From Rhizobacter sp. Root1238 (GTDB lineage: Bacteria; Pseudomonadota; Gammaproteobacteria; Burkholderiales; Burkholderiaceae_C), in contig NZ_LMDM01000034.1 in the NCBI RefSeq assembly GCF_001425825.1, positions 188,780 to 252,779 of the forward strand: 64,000 nt of DNA, written 5' to 3'. Each line of letters starts with the position of its first letter. The stretch's first letter is position 1. The notes under the pieces are model-generated. The model was not told the DNA's origin. It was given only the letters and a program-made list of their open reading frames with translations, and ran no database searches. The position numbers and the translations under genes are program-made. This document shows, in pieces, positions 27,501 to 36,461 of the stretch.

Positions 27501-30500
27501 ATGACGCCAGCGACGCCCCGCCCCACCACGAACTGGCCGGACTGGCCGTTCGCGCTCGCGGGCACCGCCGTCGCCTATGCGGTCGTCGGCTGGGCCGCAT
27601 TGGCGTTGGCGATTCCGCCCAGCCTCGCGTCGCCGCTGTACCCGTCCGCCGGCATCGCGCTGGCCTGCCTGCTGGCCTACGGATGGCGGGTGCTGCCGGG
27701 CGTGCTGATCGGCTCCTTCCTGGTCAATGCCGGCATCGCGATCGACCAGGGCGGGTGGACCCTCGCGGCCCTCGCGGTGCCGGCCGTCATCGCCGTCGGC
27801 GCCACGCTGCAGGCAGCGCTGGCCAGCGTGCTGGTGCAGCGCTTCCTGCCGCAGCCGGTCACGCTGAACGAGCCGCGCGACATCGCGGTCTTCTTCGGGC
27901 TCGGTGCGATCGCCGCGAGCCTCGTCAGCTGCAGCGTCGCGACGCTCGCGCTGTGGCTGGCCGCCCGCCAGCCGCACGACGACCTGGTCTTCGGCTGGTG
28001 GACCTGGTGGGCCGGCGATGCGCTCGGCGTGCTGATCGGCACGCCGGTCGCGCTGACGCTGATCGGCCGGCCGCGCGACGAATGGGCCGCGCGCCGCCGC
28101 ACCGTCGGGCTGACGCTCGGCATCGCGACACTGCTGATGGCGCTCGGCGTGCGCCAGGTCGCGCAATGGGAAGACGCCCGCGTGCAGGCCGCCTTCGATC
28201 GCGATGCGATCCATGCGTCGTCCAACCTCGCCGCGCAGTTGCAGTACCCGCTGCACGCGCTCGAAGCACTGCGCGGCGTCATGATCTCGTCCGACGACGT
28301 GACGCGCGAGGAGATGCACCGCGCCGCGGCCGCCTGGCTCGAGGTCAGCGGCCACCTGCAGGCGCTCGGCTGGACCGAGCTGATGCCGCGCTCGCAGGTG
28401 CCGGCCTTCGAGGCCCGGGTGCGCGCGGCCGGCCTGCCCGGCTACCGCGTGTTCGACCGCTTCGACTCCGGCTTCAAGCCGGCGCCCGACGACACCGTCG
28501 CGGCGATCCGCTACATCGAGCCGCAGCAGGCGAACGCCGCGGCGCTGGGCGTCAACACCCGGTCGATCGCCGCCGCGCGCATGGCGATCGATTCGGCGGT
28601 GCGCACCGACCGGCCGGCCGCCAGCGCCGGCTTCCTGCTGACGCAGGACGGCGCCGGCACGCAGACCGGCGTCGTGATCTACCAGGCCGTCTACGCCGGC
28701 ATGCCGACCACCGTCAGCGACCGGGTCGCGGCGGCGCGCGGCGTGGTGTTCGTGACGCTGCGCATGGACGACGCGCTGCAGGCGTTCAAGAGCACGCTGC
28801 CGCACTACATCGACGTCTGCATCGTCGACACCGACCCGATCGCCGAACGGCGGCGCCTGGCCGGCACCCTCGGCTGCGAGACGCAGTCGGCCGACCTGTC
28901 CCACGTGCGCTCGTTCGCGTTCGCCGGGCGGCAGTGGGACATCCGCGTCACGTCGTCGCGCTCCGCGGTGCCGCACGTGCGCGAGCGCAACGCGCTGCTG
29001 TTCTCGCTGGTCGGGCTGCTCGCCACGTCGATGCTGGGCGCGCTGATGCTGACGGTGACCGGCCGCACCCGCCGCATCGAGGCCGCCGTCAACGACCGCA
29101 CCGCCGCGCTGCAGCGCGAGATCGCGGAGCGCCAGCGCACCGAGGCCGACCTGCGCGAGAGCGAGCAGCGCTTCCGCAACATCCTGAACCACGTGCCGAT
29201 CGGCGTCGTCTACACCGACCTGCACGGCAACGTGAAGCAGGTGAATCCGCAGTACTGCGCGCTGACCGGCTACAGCGCCGAGGCGCTGGTCGACATGAAC
29301 GTCGCCGCGCTGACGCACCCCGACGACCGCGCGCAGGACCTCGAGATGACGAGCCAGCTGCTGCGCGGCGAGATCCCGATGTACCGGCGCCAGGGCCGCT
29401 ACGTCACGCGCGACGGGCGTCAGGTGTGGGTGCAGACCATCGTCACGCTGCTGCGCGACCTGCAGGGCCAGCCGCGGCGCATCGTCGGCGTGGTCGAGGA
29501 CATCACCGAGCACCTGCGGCTGGCCGAGGCCGAGCGCGCGCGCGAGCTGGCCGAGGCGGCGAACCGCGCGAAGAGCGATTTCCTGTCGCGCATGAGCCAC
29601 GAGCTGCGCACGCCGCTGAACGCGATGCTCGGCTTCGCGCAGCTGCTCGAACTGGACCAGAACCACCCGCTGCCGATCGCGCAGCGCCCGTGGGTCACGC
29701 AGATCCAGAGCGCCGGCTGGCACCTGCTCGACATGATCAACGACGTGCTCGACCTGTCGCGCATCGAATCCGGCACGCTGAACCTGCAGGCCGACGCGAT
29801 CGACCTGCACGAGGCGGTCGCGGCGGCGCTGTCGCTCGTCGAGCAGGACGCGCGACGCCGCGGCATCGCGATCACGCAGGAGCTGGCCGACAACGCCGAG
29901 CGCGTCACCGGCGATGCCACGCGCGTGAAGCAGATCCTGATCAACCTGCTGAGCAATGCGGTGAAGTACAACACCGAGGGCGGGCGCATCCACATCGCGT
30001 CACGGCGCAGCACGGCGGGCGGGCAGCGCGACTGCGTCGAGATCACGATCACCGACACCGGGCTGGGGATGACGCCGCAGCAGCTGTCGCAGCTGTTCCA
30101 GCCGTTCAACCGGCTCGGGCGCGAGCGCTCGTCGCTCGAAGGCACCGGCATCGGCCTGGTGATCAGCCAGCGGCTGGCCGAGCTGATGGGCGGCGCGGTG
30201 CGTGCGCGCAGCACCGCCGGCGAAGGCTCGTCGTTCATCCTGACGCTGCCGCGGGCCAACCCGGCCGACAGCGCGCCGGCCGGGCTGGACGAGATCGCCC
30301 CGGCCACCGGCAGCTACCACCAGCGCATCGTCCACTACGTCGAGGACAACGAGACCAACGTCGAGGTGATGCGCGGCATCCTGGCGCGCCGGCCGCAGGT
30401 GCAGTTCGACGTGTCGGTGACCGGGTTGGACGGGCTGGCGGCGATCCGCGCGCGCCGGCCCGACCTGATCCTCCTCGACATGCACCTGCCCGACATCGAC

Positions 30501-30707
30501 GGCATGGAGTTGCTGCGCCACCTGAAAGCCGACCCGGGCACCGCCAGCATCCCGGTGGTGGTGGTGTCGGCCGACGCACTGGCCAGCCAGATCGAGACCG
30601 CGATGGCCGCCGGCGCCCGGCAGTACCTGACCAAGCCGGTCAGTGTGAGCCAGCTGCTCGGGGTCGTCGATGCGGTGCTCGACGACGTCGAGACGAGGTT
30701 CGGCTAG
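27501..30707 (+). CDS. Hybrid sensor histidine kinase (MASE1-CHASE-PAS-HisKA-HATPase-REC)
   Basis: A 1068-residue membrane kinase. An N-terminal MASE1 multi-helix domain (about 15-225, LYPSAGIALACLLAYGWR) precedes a periplasmic CHASE domain (about 235-440, ALEALRGVMISSDDVTREEM), a helix near 499-520, a PAS domain (about 550-670), HisKA with phosphorylatable H700 (FLSRMSHELRTPLNAM), a HATPase domain (about 800-915: NLLSNAVKYN and GTGIGLVIS) and a C-terminal receiver with D993 (LILLDMHLPDIDG). It probably senses a small periplasmic ligand and passes phosphate to an unseen phosphotransfer protein. No regulator gene is adjacent. Confidence 0.92.
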   Translation: MTPATPRPTTNWPDWPFALAGTAVAYAVVGWAALALAIPPSLASPLYPSAGIALACLLAYGWRVLPGVLIGSFLVNAGIAIDQGGWTLAALAVPAVIAVGATLQAALASVLVQRFLPQPVTLNEPRDIAVFFGLGAIAASLVSCSVATLALWLAARQPHDDLVFGWWTWWAGDALGVLIGTPVALTLIGRPRDEWAARRRTVGLTLGIATLLMALGVRQVAQWEDARVQAAFDRDAIHASSNLAAQLQYPLHALEALRGVMISSDDVTREEMHRAAAAWLEVSGHLQALGWTELMPRSQVPAFEARVRAAGLPGYRVFDRFDSGFKPAPDDTVAAIRYIEPQQANAAALGVNTRSIAAARMAIDSAVRTDRPAASAGFLLTQDGAGTQTGVVIYQAVYAGMPTTVSDRVAAARGVVFVTLRMDDALQAFKSTLPHYIDVCIVDTDPIAERRRLAGTLGCETQSADLSHVRSFAFAGRQWDIRVTSSRSAVPHVRERNALLFSLVGLLATSMLGALMLTVTGRTRRIEAAVNDRTAALQREIAERQRTEADLRESEQRFRNILNHVPIGVVYTDLHGNVKQVNPQYCALTGYSAEALVDMNVAALTHPDDRAQDLEMTSQLLRGEIPMYRRQGRYVTRDGRQVWVQTIVTLLRDLQGQPRRIVGVVEDITEHLRLAEAERARELAEAANRAKSDFLSRMSHELRTPLNAMLGFAQLLELDQNHPLPIAQRPWVTQIQSAGWHLLDMINDVLDLSRIESGTLNLQADAIDLHEAVAAALSLVEQDARRRGIAITQELADNAERVTGDATRVKQILINLLSNAVKYNTEGGRIHIASRRSTAGGQRDCVEITITDTGLGMTPQQLSQLFQPFNRLGRERSSLEGTGIGLVISQRLAELMGGAVRARSTAGEGSSFILTLPRANPADSAPAGLDEIAPATGSYHQRIVHYVEDNETNVEVMRGILARRPQVQFDVSVTGLDGLAAIRARRPDLILLDMHLPDIDGMELLRHLKADPGTASIPVVVVSADALASQIETAMAAGARQYLTKPVSVSQLLGVVDAVLDDVETRFG

Positions 30708-30742
30708 GGATGACGACCCCTCGTCCGGCGGGTACGCCGACC

Positions 30743-30759
30743 GATCCCCCGCGGGGATC
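30743..30759. terminator. GC-rich hairpin between convergent genes
   Basis: GATCCCC and GGGGATC flank a 3-base loop in the 87-base gap between the hybrid kinase and gamma-glutamyltransferase stops. There is no T-tract on either side, so intrinsic termination is only a possibility. Confidence 0.3.
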
Positions 30760-30794
30760 CGGGCCGGCTTGGGGCGGCCCGGCGCTCGGCCCGG

Positions 30795-32519
30795 CTAGAA
30801 GCCCGCCGCGAGGCCCGTGTTGCGGCGCGGATCGTTCGCGCCGTAGAACCGGTTCTTGCCGACCGGCTTGCCGCCGAGCGACGGCGCACCGACCAGGATC
30901 GCGGCCACGTGGTTGGCCGGCTGCGGGTTGCCCAGCTTGTGGCCCATGTCGGTCAGGATCTTGCGCGTGTCGGGGCTCAGCGCGTTGACCTCGACGTTGG
31001 TCGTCTCCGGCAGCCACTGCTGGTGGAAGCGCGGTGCATCGACCGCCTCCTGCACGTTCATCCCGTAGTCGACGACGTTCAGGATCGTGTGCACCACCAC
31101 CGTGATGATGCGGCTGCCGCCCGGCGTGCCGGTCACCATCACCGGCTTGCCGTCGCGCGACATGATGGTCGGCGACATCGAGCTCAGCGGGCGCTTGCCC
31201 GGGGCGATCGCGTTCGCCTCGCCCTGCACCAGGCCGTACATGTTCGGCACGCCGATCTTCGCGGTGAAGTCGTCCATCTCGTCGTTCAGGATCACGCCGG
31301 TCTTCGCCGCGGTGACCTTGGCGCCGAACCAGTCGTTCAGCGTGTAGGTCACGGCCACCGCGTTGCCGTCCTTGTCGACGATGGAATAGTGCGTGGTGTT
31401 GCTGCCTTCGTGCGGCTCGACGCCGGGCTTGATGTCCTTCGACACGCCGGCCTTGGCCGGATCGATCACGCCGCGGATCTTCTCGGCATAGCCCTTGTCG
31501 AGCAGCCGGTCGAGCGGGTTCTTGACGAAGTCGGGGTCGCCCAGGTAGCTGTTGCGGTCGACGTAGGCATGCCGCATCGCCTCGATCTGGTAGTGCACCG
31601 ACTGCGCGGAGCGGAAGCCGAGGTCTTTCAGCGGATAGCCTTCGAGGACGTTCAGGATCTCGCAGATCACGACGCCGCCCGAGCTCGGCGGCGGTGCCGA
31701 GACGATGCGGTAGCCGCGGTAGTCGCACTCGACCGGCGCGAGTTCGCGGGTCTTGTACTGGTCGAGGTCGGCCTGCGTGAGGATGCCCTTGCCGGCCTGG
31801 CTCGAGGCGACGATGGCCGCGCCGACGCTGCCCTTGTAGAAGCCGGCCTCGCCCTTCTGCGAAATCAGGCGCAGCGTCTTCGCCAGATCCTTCTGCACCA
31901 GCTTCTGGCCCGGCGCGAACGGCTGGCCCTTGTTCAGGAAGATTGCGCCCGAGGCGGCGTCCTTGCGGAAATCCTCGGTGGACGTGAGCAGCATGTCGAC
32001 ATCGCCCTGCTCCAGCACGAAGCCCTTGTCGGCGAACCGGATCGCCGGCGCGATCAGCTGCGCCCGCGTCATCGTGCCGTACTTCGCGCGCGCCAGTTCC
32101 AGGCCCGACACCGTGCCGGGCACGCCGACCGCCAGGTGGCCGGTGGTGCTGAGGCCCTTGATCACGTTGCCGCTGGCGTCGAGGTACATGTTCGGCGTCG
32201 CGGCCAGCGGCGCCTTCTCGCGGAAGTCAAGGAAGGTCTTGCGGCCATCGGCCAGCTGGATCGTCATGAAGCCGCCGCCGCCCAGGTTGCCCGCCGCCGG
32301 GTAGACCACCGCCAGCGCGTAGCCCACCGCGACCGCGGCATCGACCGCGTTGCCGCCCTTCTTCAGCACGTCGACGCCGACCTGCGTCGCGTGATGCTGG
32401 GCGGTGACGACCATGCCGTTCTCGGCGGCCGCCGGCGCGATCGACGCGGCATGCACCGTCCAGCAGCACACTGTTGCGGCGGATACCACGAAACTCTTCA
32501 GCAAACGACAGGTCTTCAT
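30795..32519 (-). CDS. ggt: Gamma-glutamyltransferase
   Basis: A 574-residue periplasmic Ntn hydrolase precursor that hydrolyses or transfers the gamma-glutamyl group of glutathione. The signal peptide is about 1-25 (MKTCRLLKSFVVSAATVCCWTVHAA). Autocleavage before T375 (EGSNTTHYSIVDKDGNAVAVTYT) would give the large and small subunits. Substrate motifs RPLSSMSPTI and GTPGGSRIIT are intact. Length is typical. It faces the hybrid kinase gene and diverges from rpoH; the 215 bases between its start and rpoH hold the CIRCE element. Confidence 0.94.
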   Translation of the reverse strand: MKTCRLLKSFVVSAATVCCWTVHAASIAPAAAENGMVVTAQHHATQVGVDVLKKGGNAVDAAVAVGYALAVVYPAAGNLGGGGFMTIQLADGRKTFLDFREKAPLAATPNMYLDASGNVIKGLSTTGHLAVGVPGTVSGLELARAKYGTMTRAQLIAPAIRFADKGFVLEQGDVDMLLTSTEDFRKDAASGAIFLNKGQPFAPGQKLVQKDLAKTLRLISQKGEAGFYKGSVGAAIVASSQAGKGILTQADLDQYKTRELAPVECDYRGYRIVSAPPPSSGGVVICEILNVLEGYPLKDLGFRSAQSVHYQIEAMRHAYVDRNSYLGDPDFVKNPLDRLLDKGYAEKIRGVIDPAKAGVSKDIKPGVEPHEGSNTTHYSIVDKDGNAVAVTYTLNDWFGAKVTAAKTGVILNDEMDDFTAKIGVPNMYGLVQGEANAIAPGKRPLSSMSPTIMSRDGKPVMVTGTPGGSRIITVVVHTILNVVDYGMNVQEAVDAPRFHQQWLPETTNVEVNALSPDTRKILTDMGHKLGNPQPANHVAAILVGAPSLGGKPVGKNRFYGANDPRRNTGLAAGF

Positions 32520-32680
32520 CGTGACGTTCTCCTCGGAGGCACCGGATGGCACCAGGGTTTGGAATTCGCCAGGATAGTCGCAAAGCCTTGCACCCAGTGG
32601 GGTCGGGAACACGATTTGCCGCCGTTTTATTGCAAGTATTCGCTCACACTGACCCTCTGACGGATGGACGCCCGGCGCCG

Positions 32681-32707
32681 TCAGCACTCTAGGAAGTCGA
32701 GTGCTAA
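32681..32707 (+). promoter_or_regulatory. CIRCE element (HrcA operator) upstream of rpoH
   Basis: The left arm TCAGCACTC (32681-32689), a 9-base spacer and the right arm GAGTGCTAA (32699-32707) match the CIRCE consensus TTAGCACTC-N9-GAGTGCTAA at 17 of 18 arm positions. A -10-like TAATAT overlaps the right arm (32705-32710), so HrcA bound here would block the polymerase. The rpoH ATG follows 27 bases downstream. hrcA itself is not in the window. Confidence 0.85.
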
Positions 32708-32734
32708 TATCAAGGGAACGAAAGGAATTTCAGC

Positions 32735-33685
32735 ATGTCTGATGCTTCCATGACCCTCACGAACACCCTGTCTCCCGACAACGCCCTGACCCTGCGCGAC
32801 CCGTTCGCGATGGTGCCCTCGCTGGGCAACCTCGACGCGTACATGTCCGCGGTCAACCGGATCCCGTTGCTGACGCATGAAGAAGAGATGTCCTTCGCGC
32901 GCCGCCTGCGCGAGCAGGGCGATGTCGAAGCCGCCGGCAAGCTGGTGCTGTCGCACCTGCGCCTGGTGGTGTCGATCTCGCGCCAGTACCTCGGCTACGG
33001 GCTGCCGCACGGCGACCTGATCCAGGAAGGCAACGTCGGCCTGATGAAGGCCGTCAAGCGCTTCGACCCCGATCAAGGCGTGCGCCTTGTCAGCTACGCG
33101 ATGCACTGGATCAAGGCCGAGATCCACGAGTACATCCTGAAGAACTGGCGCATGGTCAAGGTCGCGACGACCAAGGCCCAGCGCAAGCTGTTCTTCAACC
33201 TGCGCTCGATGAAGCAGAGCATGAAGGAAGACGCTGCCGACGGCACGACCCACCGCGCCACGCTGACGCAATCCGAGATCGACCGCGTCGCGCAGCAGCT
33301 GAACGTCAAGCGCGAGGAAGTGCTCGAGATGGAAACCCGCCTGTCCGGCGGCGACATCGCGCTCGAGCCGCAAGGCGACGACGGCGAGGAAGCCTACGCG
33401 CCGATCGCCTACCTGGCGGACGACAGCAGCGAGCCGACCCGCGTGATCGAGGCGCAGCGCCGCGACTGGCTGGCCGGCGACGGCATCGCGCAGGCGCTCG
33501 ACGCGCTCGACGCCCGCAGCCGCCGCATCGTCGAGGAGCGCTGGCTGAAGGTGAACGACGACAGCTCGGGCGGCATGACGCTGCACGACCTGGCCGGCGA
33601 GTACGGCGTCAGCGCCGAGCGCATCCGCCAGATCGAAGTCGCCGCGATGAAGAAGATGCGCAAGGCGCTGACCGAAGCCGCCTGA
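32735..33685 (+). CDS. rpoH: RNA polymerase sigma-32 factor RpoH
   Basis: A 316-residue heat-shock sigma factor. Region 2 spans about 68-138 (HLRLVVSISRQYLGYGL, GDLIQEGNVGLMKAVKRFDP, VSYAMHWIKAEIHEYIL). The RpoH box QRKLFFNLR is at 149-157, which separates it from other sigma-70 members. Region 4.2 is the C-terminal helix-turn-helix (LAGEYGVSAERIRQIEVAAMKKMRKAL). The start follows AAAGGAA at about 32720. Transcription is probably repressed by HrcA at the CIRCE element and ends at the hairpin after the gene. Confidence 0.97.
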   Translation: MSDASMTLTNTLSPDNALTLRDPFAMVPSLGNLDAYMSAVNRIPLLTHEEEMSFARRLREQGDVEAAGKLVLSHLRLVVSISRQYLGYGLPHGDLIQEGNVGLMKAVKRFDPDQGVRLVSYAMHWIKAEIHEYILKNWRMVKVATTKAQRKLFFNLRSMKQSMKEDAADGTTHRATLTQSEIDRVAQQLNVKREEVLEMETRLSGGDIALEPQGDDGEEAYAPIAYLADDSSEPTRVIEAQRRDWLAGDGIAQALDALDARSRRIVEERWLKVNDDSSGGMTLHDLAGEYGVSAERIRQIEVAAMKKMRKALTEAA

Positions 33686-33711
33686 CGGCTGGCGGACGGC
33701 ACGGAAAGCAC

Positions 33712-33740
33712 AAGGGCCCCTCGGGGCCCTTTCTCTTTTT
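33712..33740 (+). terminator. Rho-independent terminator of rpoH
   Basis: A 9-bp inverted repeat AAGGGCCCC / GGGGCCCTT with a 2-base centre is followed by TTCTCTTTTT. It begins 26 bases after the rpoH stop. The complementary strand lacks a T-tract, so it serves the plus strand. Confidence 0.9.
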
Positions 33741-33752
33741 CGACTCGCGTTC

Positions 33753-34367
33753 TTACGTGCTGGCGAGCAAGGCCTTCAGGTCGGACTGCAGCGCCTCGGA
33801 CCCGCTGCCGTAGCGGGTGAACAGCCGCAGCTTGCCGGTGGCGTCGAACACATACGAGCCGGCGGTGTGGTCCATCGTGTAGCTGCCCTCGGTCTTGCCG
33901 GGCACCTTCGCGTAGAACACCTTGAACGACTTGGCCACCGCGGCGGTCTGCTCCGGCGTGCCGCGCAGCGCGACGAAGCTCGGATCGAAGCTGCCCATGT
34001 AGGCCTTCAGGATCTCCGGCGTGTCGCGCTCCGGGTCGATCGTGATGAAGATGCCCTGCACCTTGTCGCCGTCGGCACCGAGCGCCTTCTTGACCTGTGC
34101 CAGCTCGGCCATCGTGGTCGGGCAGACGTCGGGGCACTGCGTGTAGCCGAAGAACACCACCGCCAGCTTGCCCTTGAAGTCGGCCAGCGTGCGGGTCTTG
34201 CCGTTCTGGTCGGGCAGCGACAGCCCGCTGCCGTAGTCGGCACCGGTGATGTCGACCGCCTTGAAGGCCGGCGTCGACGATGCCGACGGCGGCAGCTTGT
34301 CGCAGGCGGCCAGCAGGCCGGCCGCGGTGACCAGGGACGTGAGCACGAACAGTCGGCGTTGCATCAT
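33753..34367 (-). CDS. SCO family copper chaperone for cytochrome oxidase
   Basis: A 204-residue lipoprotein of the SCO1/SenC/PrrC group. The lipobox is LLAAC (signal about 1-21, starting [17 protein letters not shown]). The copper-binding CxxxC is in FFGYTQCPDVCPTTMAEL and the conserved His is in YTMDHTAGSYVFD. It delivers copper to the Cu-A site of subunit II in the periplasm. Its ATG shares a base with the ctaB stop (TGATG), placing it last in the cox assembly operon. Little more than 10 bases separate it from the rpoH terminator. Confidence 0.93.
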   Translation of the reverse strand: MMQRRLFVLTSLVTAAGLLAACDKLPPSASSTPAFKAVDITGADYGSGLSLPDQNGKTRTLADFKGKLAVVFFGYTQCPDVCPTTMAELAQVKKALGADGDKVQGIFITIDPERDTPEILKAYMGSFDPSFVALRGTPEQTAAVAKSFKVFYAKVPGKTEGSYTMDHTAGSYVFDATGKLRLFTRYGSGSEALQSDLKALLAST

Positions 34368-35287
34368 CACAGCAGGGGGCTCAGGTAGTGGTCCACCAGC
34401 AGCGCGCTGAACAGCAGCGACAGGTGGTAGATCGAGAACAGGAAGGTGCGGCGCGCCAGCGCATCGGAGTACTCGCGCCACAGCTTCCAGGCGTAGCCGG
34501 TGAACATCGCGCCCAGCACGACGGCCGCGGCCAAGTAGATCCAGCCGCTCATGCCGAACACGAAGGGCAGCAGCGTCGCGGCGAACAGCACGAAGGTGTA
34601 CAGCAGCACCTGCAGCCGGGTGAACTCGTTGCCGTGCGTGACCGGCAGCATCGGCAGGCCGGCCTTGCGGTAGTCCTCGACGCGGTACAGCGCCAGCGCC
34701 CAGAAGTGCGGCGGCGTCCACAGGAAGATGATCAGGCACAGCATCAGCGCCTCGGGGCCGACGTCGCCGCGCATCGCGGCCCAGCCGAGCACCGGCGGCA
34801 TCGCGCCCGACGCGCCGCCGATCACGATGTTCTGCGGCGTCAGCGGCTTCAGCACCACGGTGTAGATCACCGCATAGCCGACGAAGGTGGCGAAGGTCAG
34901 CCACATCGTCAGCGGGTTCACCAGCAGGTACAGGATCGCGCTGCCGACGGCGCACAGCACGCCGGAGAACAGCAGCGTCTGCGTGTTGGTCAGTTCGCCC
35001 TTCGCGGTGGGCCGCCACGCGGTGCGCGCCATCCTGGCGTCGATGTGCTGCTCGACCAGGCAGTTGAAGGCCGCCGCGGCCGCCGCGACCAGCCAGATGC
35101 CCGCGGTGCCCGCCAGTGCCAAGCGCCAATCCGGCAGCCCCGGCACCGCCAGCAGCATGCCGATGACGGCGCAGAACACGATCAACTGCACCACGCGCGG
35201 TTTCGTCAGCGCGTAGAACTGCCGCCAACGCGACGGGCGCGCGAAGGGGGTGGTCGTGGCGACAGGGGGAGTCAAGGTGTTGGACAT
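34367..35287 (-). CDS. ctaB: Heme O synthase (protoheme IX farnesyltransferase)
   Basis: A 306-residue UbiA-family membrane enzyme that adds a farnesyl group to heme b. The polyprenyl-diphosphate site is [19 protein letters not shown], with the Asp-rich motif DARMART, and the second conserved loop is [16 protein letters not shown]. About nine hydrophobic helices are visible. The product heme O is used by CtaA, encoded 18 bases upstream in the same operon. Confidence 0.94.
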   Translation of the reverse strand: MSNTLTPPVATTTPFARPSRWRQFYALTKPRVVQLIVFCAVIGMLLAVPGLPDWRLALAGTAGIWLVAAAAAAFNCLVEQHIDARMARTAWRPTAKGELTNTQTLLFSGVLCAVGSAILYLLVNPLTMWLTFATFVGYAVIYTVVLKPLTPQNIVIGGASGAMPPVLGWAAMRGDVGPEALMLCLIIFLWTPPHFWALALYRVEDYRKAGLPMLPVTHGNEFTRLQVLLYTFVLFAATLLPFVFGMSGWIYLAAAVVLGAMFTGYAWKLWREYSDALARRTFLFSIYHLSLLFSALLVDHYLSPLL

Positions 35288-35305
35288 GGGAACGAACCGC
35301 CGATT

Positions 35306-36460
35306 TTACGAGGCGTGCCTCCAGGCAGGCGCGGCAGCGGAACGCCGCCCAACGGACAAAACGTCCACATGCGCCCGCGCGAGCAGGGCCGCGAGCAGCG
35401 TCAGCAGCGCCGCGGCGCCCCCGGTGTGGGCCAGCGCGGCCACCAGCGGCCAGCCGAGCACCACGTTGCCGAGCCCGCTGGCGAGCTGCCAGGCGGCGAC
35501 CGCCGCGAAGCGCAGCGCCCAGCGGCGCAGCACCGGATCGCCGCTCGCGTGCAGCCGCCAGGCCAGCAGCAGCAGCGCCGACAGCGTGACGACCGCGCCG
35601 AGGCGGTGCACCATGTGGATCGCCGTCAGCGCGGCGAACGGCAGGTAGCCGCCGTCCTTGCCGGCGCCCAGTTCGCGCCAGACCGCGAAGCCGTGCTCGA
35701 AGTCCATCGCCGGCCACCATGCGCCCTGGCAGGTCGGGAAATCGGCGCACGCGAGCACCGCGTAGTTCGTGCTGACCCAGCCGCCCAGCACCACCTGCGC
35801 GAGGCCGATCGCGAGCACCGCCCACACCGCACGGCGCAGCGGGGCCGGCAACACGAGCGGCGGGCGGTCGTCGGCCTGCGCCTGCACCGCCAGCAGCATC
35901 AGCAGCCCGAGCCCGCCGAGCAGGTGCAGCGTGACGATGGCCGGGAACAGTTTCATCGTGACGGTCAGCGCGCCGAACGCGCCCTGCAGGCAGACCCAGC
36001 CAAGTGTCGCGGTCGCCCACCATGGCGACAGCGCATGGGCATCGCGCCGCCGCTGCCGCCAGGCCGCGACCGTGATCGCGATGATCAGCACGCCGACCGC
36101 GCTGGCGAGGTAGCGGTGCACCATCTCGACCCAGGCCTTGCCATGCGTCACCGGACCGCTCGGCATCGCGGCCTGCGCCGCGTCGATGTGACCCTGCGCG
36201 CCCAGCGGGCTGGCATTGCCGTAACAGCCGGGCCAGTCGGGGCAGCCGAGGCCCGAATCGCTGAGCCGCGTGAAGGCACCGAACAGCACCAGGTCGAAGG
36301 TGAGGAACAGCGTCATCACCGTCAGCGCGCGCAGGCGTGTGGCCGGATGCGCGCGCCGGTGCCGCAGCGCGACCCACACCAGCGGACCGGTCGCCAGCAG
36401 CAGCGCCACCAGCGCCATCACCGACAGCGGGCTCAGGTCGTAAGAGGCCACTGCGCCCAT
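35306..36460 (-). CDS. ctaA: Heme A synthase (COX15/CtaA)
   Basis: A 384-residue membrane protein that oxidises the C8 methyl of heme O to a formyl group. FGAFTRLSDSGLGCPDWPGCYG is the signature of the proteobacterial COX15 type, with heme-ligand histidines in WVEMVHRYLASAVG, IVTLHLLGGL and TAIHMVHRLGAVVT. A Cys pair lies in ACADFPTCQGAWWP. It starts one base after the end of the small thioredoxin-like gene and precedes ctaB by 18 bases. Confidence 0.93.
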   Translation of the reverse strand: MGAVASYDLSPLSVMALVALLLATGPLVWVALRHRRAHPATRLRALTVMTLFLTFDLVLFGAFTRLSDSGLGCPDWPGCYGNASPLGAQGHIDAAQAAMPSGPVTHGKAWVEMVHRYLASAVGVLIIAITVAAWRQRRRDAHALSPWWATATLGWVCLQGAFGALTVTMKLFPAIVTLHLLGGLGLLMLLAVQAQADDRPPLVLPAPLRRAVWAVLAIGLAQVVLGGWVSTNYAVLACADFPTCQGAWWPAMDFEHGFAVWRELGAGKDGGYLPFAALTAIHMVHRLGAVVTLSALLLLAWRLHASGDPVLRRWALRFAAVAAWQLASGLGNVVLGWPLVAALAHTGGAAALLTLLAALLARAHVDVLSVGRRSAAAPAWRHAS

Positions 36461-36461
36461 C

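Noticed and set aside
24468..27600. Long frames on both strands overlapping the DISM sensor and aldo/keto reductase
   Set aside because: They contain no motifs and conflict with the two genes whose catalytic or membrane signatures are visible.
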